Below, one piece after another: positions 8,484-17,553 of a stretch of 57,828 nt of DNA. Below the pieces are notes generated by a model. The model had not been told where the DNA came from. It saw nothing but the letters and a program-made list of their open reading frames with translations, and did not search any database. The position numbers and the translations under genes were made by a program. Within the stretch, counting starts at the first letter, position 1, and each line of letters opens with the position of its first letter. Origin of the DNA: Aequorivita sp. (GTDB lineage: Bacteria; Bacteroidota; Bacteroidia; Flavobacteriales; Flavobacteriaceae). The stretch covers positions 1-57,828 of the forward strand of contig JAPKFY010000003.1 of NCBI GenBank assembly GCA_026646335.1. Reading direction: 5' to 3'.

Positions 8484-9647
8484 TTATACTTCATTTTTGT
8501 GGCGGGCCTTCAACCACCGTTCAGGAATTTCCTGATTGCACGCACCCAAATATTCGCCATAAGTGCAAGGTAATAACGTTCTACGTTTTAATTTATTATT
8601 AACATTTGAAATAAATGGCAAAAGAATCCACCATCTCTCTGTTTTATTGCTCTTTTTGAATTCCAATACCTCATCTCCTATTGGGACTTTATAGGATGTG
8701 AAGAGGTTTTCATTATCAAAATCGCCATCTTCCACCCTAAAATTAAATCCTTCAACAAAGTACCAAAGTATTTGGGCCACGAGCATTGCGCCACCCTTAC
8801 TTTCAATAGAATCGCTTAATTCGTAAACGCCAAAAGATTTTACTTTATTGCTGATGCCAGCATATCGGGAAATGGCGCAAATTTCGCGTCCATCAAAACC
8901 ATTGGGGCTGTCATTGTTTTTATAACTTAGTTCTGCGCTTTTTATTGCGGTAACATCTAATGTTACCATATCGGCGTCTCGCATTATGGGTTCTACCACG
9001 GTAATATCTGCACAAACTTCACCTAATCTGTACGCATCAAAAAATAACTTTTCCATCAAGGCTATTTCTTGCGGCGCGTTGAAAAAAGATTGGTAGCCCA
9101 ATGTACTATAATTAAAAAGATTATAGGGTTTGTCCACCACCATTTTGCCGATGTATGATTTATTGGAGATAGGCAATTCAGCATTTCCAAGATCAAACCG
9201 GTTGTCAATATTAACAACGTTCACCATTTCGCCTATTCCATCATAAGCGCGGTATTGCGCATGTGCCAGATCTTGACTGCCCCCAAGAATGAGCGGGGTA
9301 ATATTTTTTTTGAGAAGTGCCGCTACAACTTCTTTAGCTGCAAAACGGGTATCTTCGGCTGTTTCGCCTTTTTCAATATCGCCAAGATCAATTATTTTAT
9401 AGTTCCAATTTCCAGGATATAATGAATAAAGCGCTTTTCTATATGGATCAAAAGAAATTTCTCCGCCAATAAAATTAACATCGGCACGGTTTTCCTTAAT
9501 TCCGAGAATCGCAAACTTTACGTCTTTTAAATTGGGTAATTCCCCGATTTTGGCGTGGACTTCAATTTGCTTTCCCAAAGTCCCAACGGGTAAAATTTCC
9601 CGATGCGCCAATACTTTTTTAGAAACTGGGGATAAAAACTCTATCAT
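8484..9647 (-). CDS. Arginase-fold protein with degenerate metal site
   Basis: 387-residue protein with the arginase/formimidoylglutamase fold by its order of blocks, but the Mn-binding signatures are eroded. The usual GGDH is GGSQD (122-126), DAHxD is IDNRFD (147-152), and SxDxDxxDP is TLDVTAIK (229-236). Three of the six metal ligands (both His and one Asp) are therefore replaced, so hydrolase activity is doubtful. No signal peptide, hence cytoplasmic. Its ATG overlaps the topA stop as TAATG, so it is probably translationally coupled to topA, and gldK follows. Databases may label such proteins formimidoylglutamase; I would not, given the lost ligands. Confidence 0.75.
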   Translation of the reverse strand: MIEFLSPVSKKVLAHREILPVGTLGKQIEVHAKIGELPNLKDVKFAILGIKENRADVNFIGGEISFDPYRKALYSLYPGNWNYKIIDLGDIEKGETAEDTRFAAKEVVAALLKKNITPLILGGSQDLAHAQYRAYDGIGEMVNVVNIDNRFDLGNAELPISNKSYIGKMVVDKPYNLFNYSTLGYQSFFNAPQEIALMEKLFFDAYRLGEVCADITVVEPIMRDADMVTLDVTAIKSAELSYKNNDSPNGFDGREICAISRYAGISNKVKSFGVYELSDSIESKGGAMLVAQILWYFVEGFNFRVEDGDFDNENLFTSYKVPIGDEVLEFKKSNKTERWWILLPFISNVNNKLKRRTLLPCTYGEYLGACNQEIPERWLKARHKNEV

Positions 9648-12163
9648 TATTTCTTCTTGGCTGTGGTTTTTTTCTTAGTTGTGGCTTTCTTCTTTGCGAC
9701 GGCTTTTTTCTTCGGACTTTTTTTATCCAACAAATCCTTTGCTTCCTCCAACGTTATTTTATCGGCTTCGGTGCCTTTGGGCAATTCAACCTTTGTTTTG
9801 CCTTTAATTAAGTTGAAACGGCCCCAACGGGCTTTTTCAATTCTGATCTTTTCTTCAGGCCATTCGTTAATGAGCTTATCGATCTCCTTTTGTTTTTTAT
9901 CCTCAATAAGTTCTTTTACATCTTCTTTAGAAAGATTGTCAAAATCGTATTTCTTGTTCACGTTAATGAACATATTGTCCCATTTTATGAAAGGGCCAAA
10001 GCGCCCAACACCTTTTTGCACGGGCAGATCCTCATACATATATATTGGTGCGTCGGCTTTTTTCTTTTCCTCGATAAGTTCTTTCGCGAAAGCCATATCC
10101 ACCTCCAAAGGATCCATTCCTTTCGGAAGCGAAATAAAGGTTTTTCCTAAGCGAACGTAAGGGCCAAAACGGCCATTGTTTACCTCAACTTCTTCATTGT
10201 TATAAATGCCTAAAGTCTTCGGAAGCTTGAAAAGGTCCATCACTTCTTCAAAGGTAACCATGTGCAATTGTTGGTCTGGGCGAAGGCTGGCAAATTTTTT
10301 CTCCTCATCGTCCGGCGCACCAATCTGTGCCATTGGGCCATATTTACCGAGACGCACTAAAACCGTTCTTCCGGTTTCGGGATCTTCACCCAAAATCCGT
10401 TCACCGCTTTCCCTGTCTGCATTTTCCTCTACATGTTCAACTTGTGGATGAAATTTACCGTAGAAATCCTTCATCATTTTGGTCCACTCCTCTTTTCCTT
10501 CGGCAATATCGTCAAAATCCTGCTCTACTTTTGCAGTAAAGTTATAATCCATAATATCTTCGAAATGCTCCACCAAAAAGTCGTTCACGATCATCCCGAT
10601 ATCTGTGGGAACTAATTTCCCCTTATCAGAACCAACCGTTTCAGTCAAGGTTTTGTCTTTAATGTTTTCCTTTTGAAGCGTTACCTGAATATATTTTCGT
10701 TCAGAGCCCTCAACCGTTCCTTTTTCAACATAATTTCTGCTGATGATTGTAGAAATGGTAGGCGCATACGTTGAAGGTCGGCCTATGCCAAGCTCTTCCA
10801 GTTGTTTCACCAAAGAAGCTTCCGTATATCGATACGGCGGGCGCGTAAATCGCTCCGTAGCTGTGATGTAATTATTATCAAGAGGGTCACCGTTTTTCAT
10901 ATTCGGCAACATTCCTTCCTGTTCTTCTTCTTCAAAATCGGTTCCTTCCAAATACACTTTTAGGAAACCGTCAAACTTTATCATTTCACCATTGGCAGTA
11001 AAATTTTCTGAAACTTTCTCTTTGGAAAGTACGTCAATCTTCACGTTGGTGCGCTCCAATTGCGCATCGCTCATTTGCGAGGCCAGTGTTCGTTTCCAAA
11101 TTAAATCATACAAACGCGCTTGGTCGTGATCGCCCGTAATGTTCTGTAAAGACATATCGGTCGGGCGGATGGCCTCGTGGGCTTCCTGTGCGCCTTTGCT
11201 CTTCCCTTTGTAATCCCGGGGTTTGCTGTATTCTTTTCCGTAGGAAGAAATAATTTCTTTTTGTGCTGCGTTTTTTGCGTCGTTACTAAGGTTGACGCTA
11301 TCGGTACGCATATAGGTTATAAAACCAGCTTCATACAATCGCTGTGCAATGGTCATCGTTTTTCCTACTGAAAAATACAGTTTCCGAGCTGCTTCCTGTT
11401 GTATGGTTGAAGTGGTAAAAGGCGCTGCCGGCGACTTGCTGGCTGGCTTTTTCGTTAAATCTGAAATTTTATAGGACGCTCCTAAGTTCTTCCGAAGAAA
11501 CTCGCGGGCTTCTTTTTCAGTTTCAAAATTCTTAGGAAGTTTCGCTTTAAATTTGCTGCCATCGGGCGTGGTAAACTCGGCGTCAATTCTATAAGAGCCA
11601 ACGGGTGTAAATCCTTCTATTTCGCGTTCGCGTTCCACAATCAATCGCACCGCAACAGATTGTACACGGCCCGCGGAAAGTCCACCTTTCACCTTTTTCC
11701 AAAGTACCGGTGAAAGTTCGTACCCCACCAATCGGTCTAAAACGCGACGCGCTTGCTGGGCGTTTACCAAATTATAATCTATTTGGCGTGGATTTTCAAT
11801 AGCTTTTAAAATAGCAGATTGTGTAATTTCGTGAAAAACAATTCGCTTGGTTTTATTTTTATCGAGCTTTAATTCCTCAGCTAAATGCCACGCAATAGCC
11901 TCACCCTCTCTATCCTCATCACTCGCCAACCAGACCATATCGGCTTTTTTGGAAAGTGCCTTTAACTCTGCCACTAGCTTTTTCTTGTCGCTACTCACTA
12001 TATATTTAGGTGTGAAATCCCCTTCTACATCCACGCCCAATTCCTTGGACGGAAGGTCTGCAATGTGCCCAAAACTGGAGGAAACCTTGAAATCTTTCCC
12101 GAGAAATTTTTCAATGGTTTTTGCTTTTGCCGGGGACTCAACTATCACTAAATTCTTTGCCAT
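9647..12163 (-). CDS. topA: DNA topoisomerase I
   Basis: 838-residue type IA topoisomerase that relaxes negative supercoils. The Toprim domain opens with NLVIVESPAKAKTIEKFLG and carries DEDREGEAIAWHL. The active-site region GFITYMRTDSVNLS holds the catalytic Tyr. The C-terminal part has repeated topo C-terminal motifs (for example GRFGPYVRLGK, VGRFGPFIKWD, ARWGRFNLIKG) rather than Cys4 zinc ribbons, and ends in a lysine-rich tail of about 25 residues (KKK/ATTKKK) that probably binds DNA nonspecifically. First gene of the minus-strand group leading into gldK-N; a consensus -7 box lies 20 nt before the start. Confidence 0.97.
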   Translation of the reverse strand: MAKNLVIVESPAKAKTIEKFLGKDFKVSSSFGHIADLPSKELGVDVEGDFTPKYIVSSDKKKLVAELKALSKKADMVWLASDEDREGEAIAWHLAEELKLDKNKTKRIVFHEITQSAILKAIENPRQIDYNLVNAQQARRVLDRLVGYELSPVLWKKVKGGLSAGRVQSVAVRLIVEREREIEGFTPVGSYRIDAEFTTPDGSKFKAKLPKNFETEKEAREFLRKNLGASYKISDLTKKPASKSPAAPFTTSTIQQEAARKLYFSVGKTMTIAQRLYEAGFITYMRTDSVNLSNDAKNAAQKEIISSYGKEYSKPRDYKGKSKGAQEAHEAIRPTDMSLQNITGDHDQARLYDLIWKRTLASQMSDAQLERTNVKIDVLSKEKVSENFTANGEMIKFDGFLKVYLEGTDFEEEEQEGMLPNMKNGDPLDNNYITATERFTRPPYRYTEASLVKQLEELGIGRPSTYAPTISTIISRNYVEKGTVEGSERKYIQVTLQKENIKDKTLTETVGSDKGKLVPTDIGMIVNDFLVEHFEDIMDYNFTAKVEQDFDDIAEGKEEWTKMMKDFYGKFHPQVEHVEENADRESGERILGEDPETGRTVLVRLGKYGPMAQIGAPDDEEKKFASLRPDQQLHMVTFEEVMDLFKLPKTLGIYNNEEVEVNNGRFGPYVRLGKTFISLPKGMDPLEVDMAFAKELIEEKKKADAPIYMYEDLPVQKGVGRFGPFIKWDNMFINVNKKYDFDNLSKEDVKELIEDKKQKEIDKLINEWPEEKIRIEKARWGRFNLIKGKTKVELPKGTEADKITLEEAKDLLDKKSPKKKAVAKKKATTKKKTTAKKK

Positions 12164-12183
12164 ATCCTATATTATTGTGATTG

Positions 12184-12191
12184 CAAAAGTA
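12184..12191 (-). promoter_or_regulatory. -7 promoter box for topA
   Basis: Minus strand TACTTTTG, an exact TAnnTTTG match, 20 nt before the topA ATG. No clear -33 TTG at 17-20 nt upstream. Confidence 0.45.
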
Positions 12192-12228
12192 TATGAATTT
12201 TTTAATACGAATGATTTTGGGCAATAAA

Positions 12229-12301
12229 TTTGGAATTTGGAGGATTTGTTTTAGCCAAGAATACACGAACAATTATAGAAAATCATTCGTGCATTCGCGG
12301 C
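12229..12301. repeat. Intergenic repeats between topA and miaB
   Basis: Two heptads TTTGGAA/TTTGGAG at 12229-12242, then an imperfect inverted repeat: GCCAAGAATACACGAAC (12254-12270) against ATTCGTGCATTCGCGGC (12285-12301), 13 of 17 positions complementary. The rest of this 264-nt gap holds only the two divergent promoters. Confidence 0.5.
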
Positions 12302-12347
12302 AAATTTTTACATCTTAATTAATTTGATCTGAAAACAAATCTGCCAC

Positions 12348-12378
12348 TTTGTCACCGTTGCTTAAAATTGTACCTTTG
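12348..12378 (+). promoter_or_regulatory. miaB promoter
   Basis: TTTG at 12348-12351, a 19-nt spacer, and TACCTTTG at 12371-12378: both Bacteroidetes sigma-A elements match the consensus with correct spacing. The expected start of transcription is near 12385, about 40 nt before the miaB ATG at 12428. Confidence 0.7.
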
Positions 12379-12427
12379 TAGATTCAATGGTCAAGTTATT
12401 GACTGCGATTACTATTTTATAATTTCC

Positions 12428-13873
12428 ATGGAAAAGATAATAGACGAAAACAAACAAGGAAACACTTTGGTTCTTGACGCCAAGAAAGAGAATCCAAAAA
12501 AACTTTATATAGAAAGCTACGGCTGTGCAATGAATTTTAGTGACAGTGAGATTGTAGCTTCCATACTTGCGGACCAAGGTTATAACACTACAAATTTATT
12601 GGAAGACGCCGATCTGGTTTTGGTGAACACCTGCTCCATTCGCGACAAGGCAGAACAGACCATCAGAAAACGATTGGAAAAATACAACGCCGTAAAACGC
12701 ATCAATCCGAAAATGAAAGTGGGCGTATTGGGCTGTATGGCGGAACGTTTAAAGGAAAAATTCCTTGAGGAGGAAAAAATCGTGGATTTAGTGGTTGGGC
12801 CTGATGCCTATAAAGACATTCCAAATTTGCTGAAAGAAGTTGAAGAAGGTCGCGATGCAGTGAACGTAATTCTTTCCAAAGAAGAAACCTACGGCGATAT
12901 TTCGCCAGTGCGTTTGGGCGGAAACGGAATTACAGCTTATGTTAGCATTACCCGCGGTTGCGACAACATGTGCACGTTCTGCGTGGTTCCCTTTACGAGA
13001 GGCCGTGAGCGAAGCCGTGATCCACAGAGTATTTTAAATGAAATAAATGATCTGGCCGAAAAAAATTATAAAGAAATCACCTTGCTCGGCCAAAATGTGG
13101 ATAGTTATTTATGGTACGGCGGCGGTTTGAAAAAAGATTTCAAAAATGCTTCGGAAATGGAACAGGCTACTGCTACTGATTTTGCCCAATTGCTTGATAT
13201 GGCCGCAACCGCACAGCCAAAAATGCGTATTCGTTTTTCAACTAGCAATCCGCAAGACATGCATGAAGAAGTGTTGCACATAGTGGCGAAACACGACAAT
13301 ATTTGCAACCATATTCACCTTCCAGTTCAAAGTGGAAGCACGCGGATTTTGAAGGAAATGAACCGTCAGCACACGCGGGAGGAGTATGTGAAATTGATTG
13401 ACAGGATTTGGGAAATTATTCCCGGATGTTCCATTTCGCAGGATATGATTATAGGCTTCCCAACTGAAACCGAGGAAGACCACAAACAGACAAAGAGTTT
13501 GATGGAATATGTGAAATACGGATTTGGCTATATGTACAAATATTCCGAAAGGCCCGGCACCATGGCTGCCCGAAAACTGGAAGACGATATACCTGAGGAA
13601 ACAAAAAGCCGAAGACTGACCGAGATTGTGGACCTTCAGCAAAAGCACAGTGCCATTCGCACGGCGGAGTTTTTAGGAAAAACAGTAACTGTTTTGATTG
13701 AAAAAGAATCGAAAAAAAACAAAGATGAATGGAGCGGAAGAACGGAGCACAATAACGTTGCGGTTTTTCCTAAGGAGAATTATAAAGCTGGAGATTTCGT
13801 AAACGTAAAAATAACCGACTGTACTACTGCAACGCTTATTGGCGAAGCGGTTGGATATTCACAAAACCATTAA
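12428..13873 (+). CDS. miaB: tRNA-2-methylthio-N6-isopentenyladenosine37 synthase MiaB
   Basis: 481-residue radical-SAM methylthiotransferase that adds the 2-methylthio group at A37 of tRNAs reading U-starting codons. The N-terminal UPF0004 domain supplies three cluster cysteines (YGCAMN, VNTCSIRDKA, VLGCMAERL); the radical-SAM CxxxCxxC is RGCDNMCTFCVVP; the C-terminal TRAM domain starts near FLGKTVTVLIE. The ATG at 12428 is chosen over an upstream in-frame start because the promoter's -7 box overlaps that longer start and the MiaB core begins soon after. Three nt separate its stop from the following lipoprotein ATG, so both are probably cotranscribed. Confidence 0.95.
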   Translation: MEKIIDENKQGNTLVLDAKKENPKKLYIESYGCAMNFSDSEIVASILADQGYNTTNLLEDADLVLVNTCSIRDKAEQTIRKRLEKYNAVKRINPKMKVGVLGCMAERLKEKFLEEEKIVDLVVGPDAYKDIPNLLKEVEEGRDAVNVILSKEETYGDISPVRLGGNGITAYVSITRGCDNMCTFCVVPFTRGRERSRDPQSILNEINDLAEKNYKEITLLGQNVDSYLWYGGGLKKDFKNASEMEQATATDFAQLLDMAATAQPKMRIRFSTSNPQDMHEEVLHIVAKHDNICNHIHLPVQSGSTRILKEMNRQHTREEYVKLIDRIWEIIPGCSISQDMIIGFPTETEEDHKQTKSLMEYVKYGFGYMYKYSERPGTMAARKLEDDIPEETKSRRLTEIVDLQQKHSAIRTAEFLGKTVTVLIEKESKKNKDEWSGRTEHNNVAVFPKENYKAGDFVNVKITDCTTATLIGEAVGYSQNH

Positions 13874-13876
13874 GTT

Positions 13877-14746
13877 ATGAAACGTATCCTATTTCTTTTT
13901 ATAGCAAGTTTATTGTTATTGGCATGTTCCAAAGACGACAATAATGGTACAGAGAACCCACAAGAACTAAAAATCAAAAAATATACAAGCATCTCTTTGG
14001 ATGCTAACGGAACTCCAAATGGAGAAATGGTTGAGTATTTTTTTGATGAAAACGGCAAAAAAACAAAAGACCATATTATTGATGCTTTTTACGACTATTT
14101 CTGGGAGTATGCCTACAACGATTTTGGGCAAATTACAAGAAAAGCCCACAATCACTTGAATTACCCTGTTGATTTTGTTGAAAACTACTATTATGACCAA
14201 AACAGCAAGCCCTGGGTAGTTTTTAGGGATTGGGACGCAGATGGAATTGATATGGATTCCATAAGCTTTAGCTATCAACCACAACAGACCAACGTGCAAT
14301 GGTTTACCCCGACACAAGAACGAACAGAATTTTATTATAATACTACAGATGTACTAACCGCAGTAAAACATATAGGTGACCTGGGAATCGTTAGCGATGA
14401 AATCATCACTTATGACAGTACTCTGAACATCACCAACCTTAACCTTACCACAGATTATTTTAATTCGGAAATAAACCATACGTATGAATATGACGTAAAA
14501 ATAAATCCATTCTACGAAGAGTTTCACAACTACCCCTTCAACACCTATTATTATGGATACCTGTTCGAGCATTCATTATTTATGTCGCCGAGCAATGCCA
14601 CGAAAATAACCCGAACAGGGACTGATACTTCGGAAAATTATGTGTTGGAAATTACATTTCAGTATAACGATTCCGATTATCCCATAAGCTCCGAAACAAA
14701 AAAGGATGGTGTTTTATTTTCGAGAGCGACCTACGAATATTATTAA
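13877..14746 (+). CDS. Hypothetical lipoprotein rich in aromatic/acidic repeats
   Basis: 289-residue lipoprotein of unknown function. The signal peptide ends in a lipobox (LLLACSKDD, Cys17) followed by acidic residues, an arrangement linked in Bacteroidetes to surface export. The body repeats short beta-type units of the form E(Y/F)xYNDFGxI and TxEYDVKINPFY, resembling the loosely repeated lipoproteins with YD-like units found in flavobacteria. It immediately follows miaB (3 nt), which says nothing obvious about its role. It is followed by the sigma-54 activator after 36 nt. Confidence 0.7.
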   Translation: MKRILFLFIASLLLLACSKDDNNGTENPQELKIKKYTSISLDANGTPNGEMVEYFFDENGKKTKDHIIDAFYDYFWEYAYNDFGQITRKAHNHLNYPVDFVENYYYDQNSKPWVVFRDWDADGIDMDSISFSYQPQQTNVQWFTPTQERTEFYYNTTDVLTAVKHIGDLGIVSDEIITYDSTLNITNLNLTTDYFNSEINHTYEYDVKINPFYEEFHNYPFNTYYYGYLFEHSLFMSPSNATKITRTGTDTSENYVLEITFQYNDSDYPISSETKKDGVLFSRATYEYY

Positions 14747-14782
14747 TTAAAATTTAGGTCCCGCATTTTGCTGGGATAAAAT

Positions 14783-16060
14783 ATGGAAAGCATACAAGCA
14801 ACAAAACAACGATTCGGAATAATAGGCAACGACCCCAAACTGAACCGCGCCGTGGAAAAGGCCATCCAGGTCGCGCCCACGGATATTTCGGTATTGGTAA
14901 CTGGTGAAAGCGGGGTGGGGAAAGAAAGTATCCCAAAAATTATCCACTCGCTCTCGCACCGAAAACACGGAAAATACATAGCCGTTAACTGCGGTGCCAT
15001 TCCCGAAGGAACCATTGACAGCGAACTTTTTGGTCACGAAAAAGGATCTTTTACGGGCGCCACGGCAACCAGAAGCGGATATTTTGAAGTAGCCGATGGC
15101 GGCACCATTTTCCTCGATGAAGTTGGCGAATTGCCGTTACCAACACAAGTTCGGCTTTTAAGGGTTTTGGAGAACGGCGAATTTTTAAAAGTAGGTTCTT
15201 CCGCAACGCAGAAAACCGATGTACGCATTGTGGCTGCAACCAACGTGAAAATGGTTGATGCCATTGAAAAAGGAAAATTCCGAGAAGATCTTTATTACAG
15301 ATTGAGCACTGTGGAAATCAATTTGCCGCCGCTTCGCGAACGGCAGGAAGACATACATTTGCTTTTCCGGAAATTTGCAGCAGATTTTGCACAGAAATAC
15401 AAAATGCCAACAATTAGGCTGACAGACCAAGCAACGGATTTATTGTTGAAATATCGCTGGAGCGGAAACATCCGCCAATTGCGGAATGTTGCCGAGCAGA
15501 TTTCAGTTTTGGAACAGAATCGCGAGATTTCATACGAAACCTTAAAGCATTATTTGCCCGATATGGGCAGCAACCTTCCGGCAATTGTAAATGCGAAGAA
15601 AGCAGAAAGCGATTTCAGCAGTGAGCGGGAAATTCTTTACAAAGTACTTTTCGATATGAAACGCGATGTAAACGATTTGAAAAAGCTTACATTGGAATTG
15701 ATGAAAACCGGCAACGCCGCTAAGGTCAAAGAAGAGCAGTCTTCACTTATCAATAAAATATATGCTGATGAAAACGAAGCCGAAGAGGAATTAGCTTCCA
15801 TAATTGAGGAAGAAACCAACGGCGCGCAAACCGATGTTGAAGTTTTCAGTATTCCCGAAAATTCTTTGGAATCCCGAAAAGACAAATATGAATACGCCGA
15901 GGAAATTGAGGAAGAAGAAAACCTTTCCCTTCATCAAAAGGAATTGGAGCTCATCAAAAAATCACTTGAAAAGTACAACGGAAAACGAAAGGATGCCGCA
16001 GACGAACTAGGTATTTCTGAAAGGACTTTATATAGGAAGATTAAGCAGTATGATCTTTAG
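14783..16060 (+). CDS. Sigma-54-dependent transcriptional activator without receiver domain
   Basis: 425-residue bacterial enhancer-binding protein. Instead of a receiver or GAF domain only about 15 residues precede the AAA+ domain: Walker A GESGVGKE, the sigma-54 contact loop as GSFTGA, Walker B GGTIFLDEVGELP, arginine finger region FREDLYYRLS, and sensor II YRWSGNIRQLRN. After an acidic linker (about 300-375) comes a Fis-type helix-turn-helix (RKDAADELGISERTLYRKI). It should activate RpoN-dependent promoters, perhaps constitutively or by partner binding since no sensory domain is present. One possible target, a -24/-12 sequence, lies 2.6 kb downstream before groES. lptE follows 26 nt later. 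Confidence 0.9.
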   Translation: MESIQATKQRFGIIGNDPKLNRAVEKAIQVAPTDISVLVTGESGVGKESIPKIIHSLSHRKHGKYIAVNCGAIPEGTIDSELFGHEKGSFTGATATRSGYFEVADGGTIFLDEVGELPLPTQVRLLRVLENGEFLKVGSSATQKTDVRIVAATNVKMVDAIEKGKFREDLYYRLSTVEINLPPLRERQEDIHLLFRKFAADFAQKYKMPTIRLTDQATDLLLKYRWSGNIRQLRNVAEQISVLEQNREISYETLKHYLPDMGSNLPAIVNAKKAESDFSSEREILYKVLFDMKRDVNDLKKLTLELMKTGNAAKVKEEQSSLINKIYADENEAEEELASIIEEETNGAQTDVEVFSIPENSLESRKDKYEYAEEIEEEENLSLHQKELELIKKSLEKYNGKRKDAADELGISERTLYRKIKQYDL

Positions 16061-16086
16061 TCAGTAAAAAAATCAAAATAACGTCG

Positions 16087-16599
16087 ATGCCAAAAATATT
16101 TTCAATTTTAATCATTCTGCCCTTTGCATTTTCTTTGCAGAGTTGTGGACCGTATTCCTTCACCGGGGCTGATATAAATTACAGCACCACAAAAACAGTA
16201 CAGGTAAATTATTTTCAAAACAACGCCCCTATTGTAGAGCCCGGAATTGCTCGTGATTTTACCCAAAAATTACAGGATTTACTTTTGAACCAAACCAGTC
16301 TGGACTTAGTGAACAACAACGGCGATTTGGTTTACGAAGGTGAAATAACACAATATTACATTGCGCCAATCACGGCAACCTCGAACAGCACCGCAGCTCA
16401 AAACAGGCTTACCATAGGTATAAACATTCGCTTTTACAACACCAAACAACCCCTGAAGGATTTTGAGCAACCCTTTAGTTTTTATTATGATTATCCTGGC
16501 CAAACGCAATTGACGGGATCAAAACTGGATGCTGCGGTCGATATTATTTTTGAACGATTGACGCAGGATATTTTTAACAAATCGCTTGCAAATTGGTAA
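16087..16599 (+). CDS. lptE: LptE-like LPS assembly lipoprotein
   Basis: 170-residue outer-membrane lipoprotein, lipobox SLQSC (Cys20). The mature part starts GPYSFTGADI and contains VQVNYFQNNAPIVEPGIARDFTQKLQDLLLNQTSLDL, in family terms a LptE-type fold that plugs the LptD barrel during LPS export; only the pattern is quoted here. Bacteroidetes LptE is highly divergent from proteobacterial LptE, so the assignment rests on the lipoprotein form, the length and the typical neighbours (sigma-54 activator upstream, TPR protein and secG downstream). Confidence 0.75.
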   Translation: MPKIFSILIILPFAFSLQSCGPYSFTGADINYSTTKTVQVNYFQNNAPIVEPGIARDFTQKLQDLLLNQTSLDLVNNNGDLVYEGEITQYYIAPITATSNSTAAQNRLTIGINIRFYNTKQPLKDFEQPFSFYYDYPGQTQLTGSKLDAAVDIIFERLTQDIFNKSLANW

Positions 16600-16608
16600 A
16601 TTTAACTA

Positions 16609-16637
16609 GTCACCCAGAGCGCAGTTGAAGGGTTAAT
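16609..16637 (+). repeat. 29-bp dispersed repeat, copy 1
   Basis: GTCACCCAGAGCGCAGTTGA and the following AGGGTTAAT lie just before the TPR gene. An inverted copy with only a few differences is at 52966-52994. Both copies point the same way relative to the gene that follows them. Confidence 0.6.
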
Positions 16638-16653
16638 CTTTGAAGTTTAAATT

Positions 16654-17553
16654 TTGAATATTTCCAACTACACATATCTCCTTGCCAATCCACAGAAAAT
16701 AACTTCTGAGGATTTGGCTGCATTGGATTTACTCTTAAAAAAATATCCCTATTTCCAAAGCGCACGGGCCTTGCAACTTAAAGGCTTAAAAAACAATGAT
16801 AGCTTTCTTTACAATGATGCCCTGAAACTTACCGCAGCACATACAACCGATCGTGATATTTTGTTTGAATACATAACATCAGAAAAATTTATACAGAATG
16901 AAATTTCGCAAACAATACTTCAACACGATGCTTCGGTAGAAGAAATTAAAGTGGTTTCAGAAAATGTTTCCGAACAAATTAGTCTTGAAATAGACAGGCA
17001 ACTTAAAGCCGAAATGCAAAAGGCGGAGGATATTCTGAATCCGGAACTTTTCCAAAGAAAAGTTGCCTCTGTTTCCAATTTGGTTGAAAAGAAAGAGGAA
17101 AAGCACAAAGAAATCCTGCAACCAGACAAACCTTTGGAATTCACCAAAAACGACACCCACTCGTTCTCTGAATGGTTGAAACTTACAAAAGCTTGTCCTA
17201 TTGAGCGCAATGAAGACATTTCAGACGAGAAAGATGATGAAATGCAAAAAGATGACAGGGAGCGAAAATTTGAATTGATAGACAAATTTATCCAAGAACG
17301 ACCCAAAATAATTCCGCCTGATGTAGAAAATAAAACTCAAAACGAAGCGCAAAAAAATCCGCTTCCATCTTTTCAACAAACGCCCGAGGCACTGATGACG
17401 GAGACTTTGGCGAAAGTTTATCTTCAACAAAAGAACTATAAAAAAGCAATTCAAGCATATAAAATTTTAATTTTGAAAAATCCCGAAAAAAGTGGTTTCT
17501 TTGCAGACCAAATTCGGGCAATAGAAAAATTGATTAAATCTGAACAATCATGA
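16654..17553 (+). CDS. TPR-domain protein of the lptE-secG cluster
   Basis: 299-residue cytoplasmic protein. The start is TTG at 16654: it gives MNISNYTYLLANPQKI, which is where the first helix begins, and no ATG lies nearby. The first 100 residues are helical, the middle (100-220) is charged and low complexity, and a tetratricopeptide pair near the C-terminus reads ALMTETLAKVYLQQKNYKKAIQAYKILILKN in family terms (typical A/Y/A TPR spacing). Function unknown. Its last four bases overlap the secG start (ATGA), suggesting translational coupling with SecG. Confidence 0.75.
   Translation: MNISNYTYLLANPQKITSEDLAALDLLLKKYPYFQSARALQLKGLKNNDSFLYNDALKLTAAHTTDRDILFEYITSEKFIQNEISQTILQHDASVEEIKVVSENVSEQISLEIDRQLKAEMQKAEDILNPELFQRKVASVSNLVEKKEEKHKEILQPDKPLEFTKNDTHSFSEWLKLTKACPIERNEDISDEKDDEMQKDDRERKFELIDKFIQERPKIIPPDVENKTQNEAQKNPLPSFQQTPEALMTETLAKVYLQQKNYKKAIQAYKILILKNPEKSGFFADQIRAIEKLIKSEQS

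Noticed and set aside
9657-10160. Plus-strand hydrophobic ORF opposite the topA 3' end
   Set aside because: Produced by the lysine-rich tail of topA read in reverse (Lys codons become Phe/Leu); no start signals.
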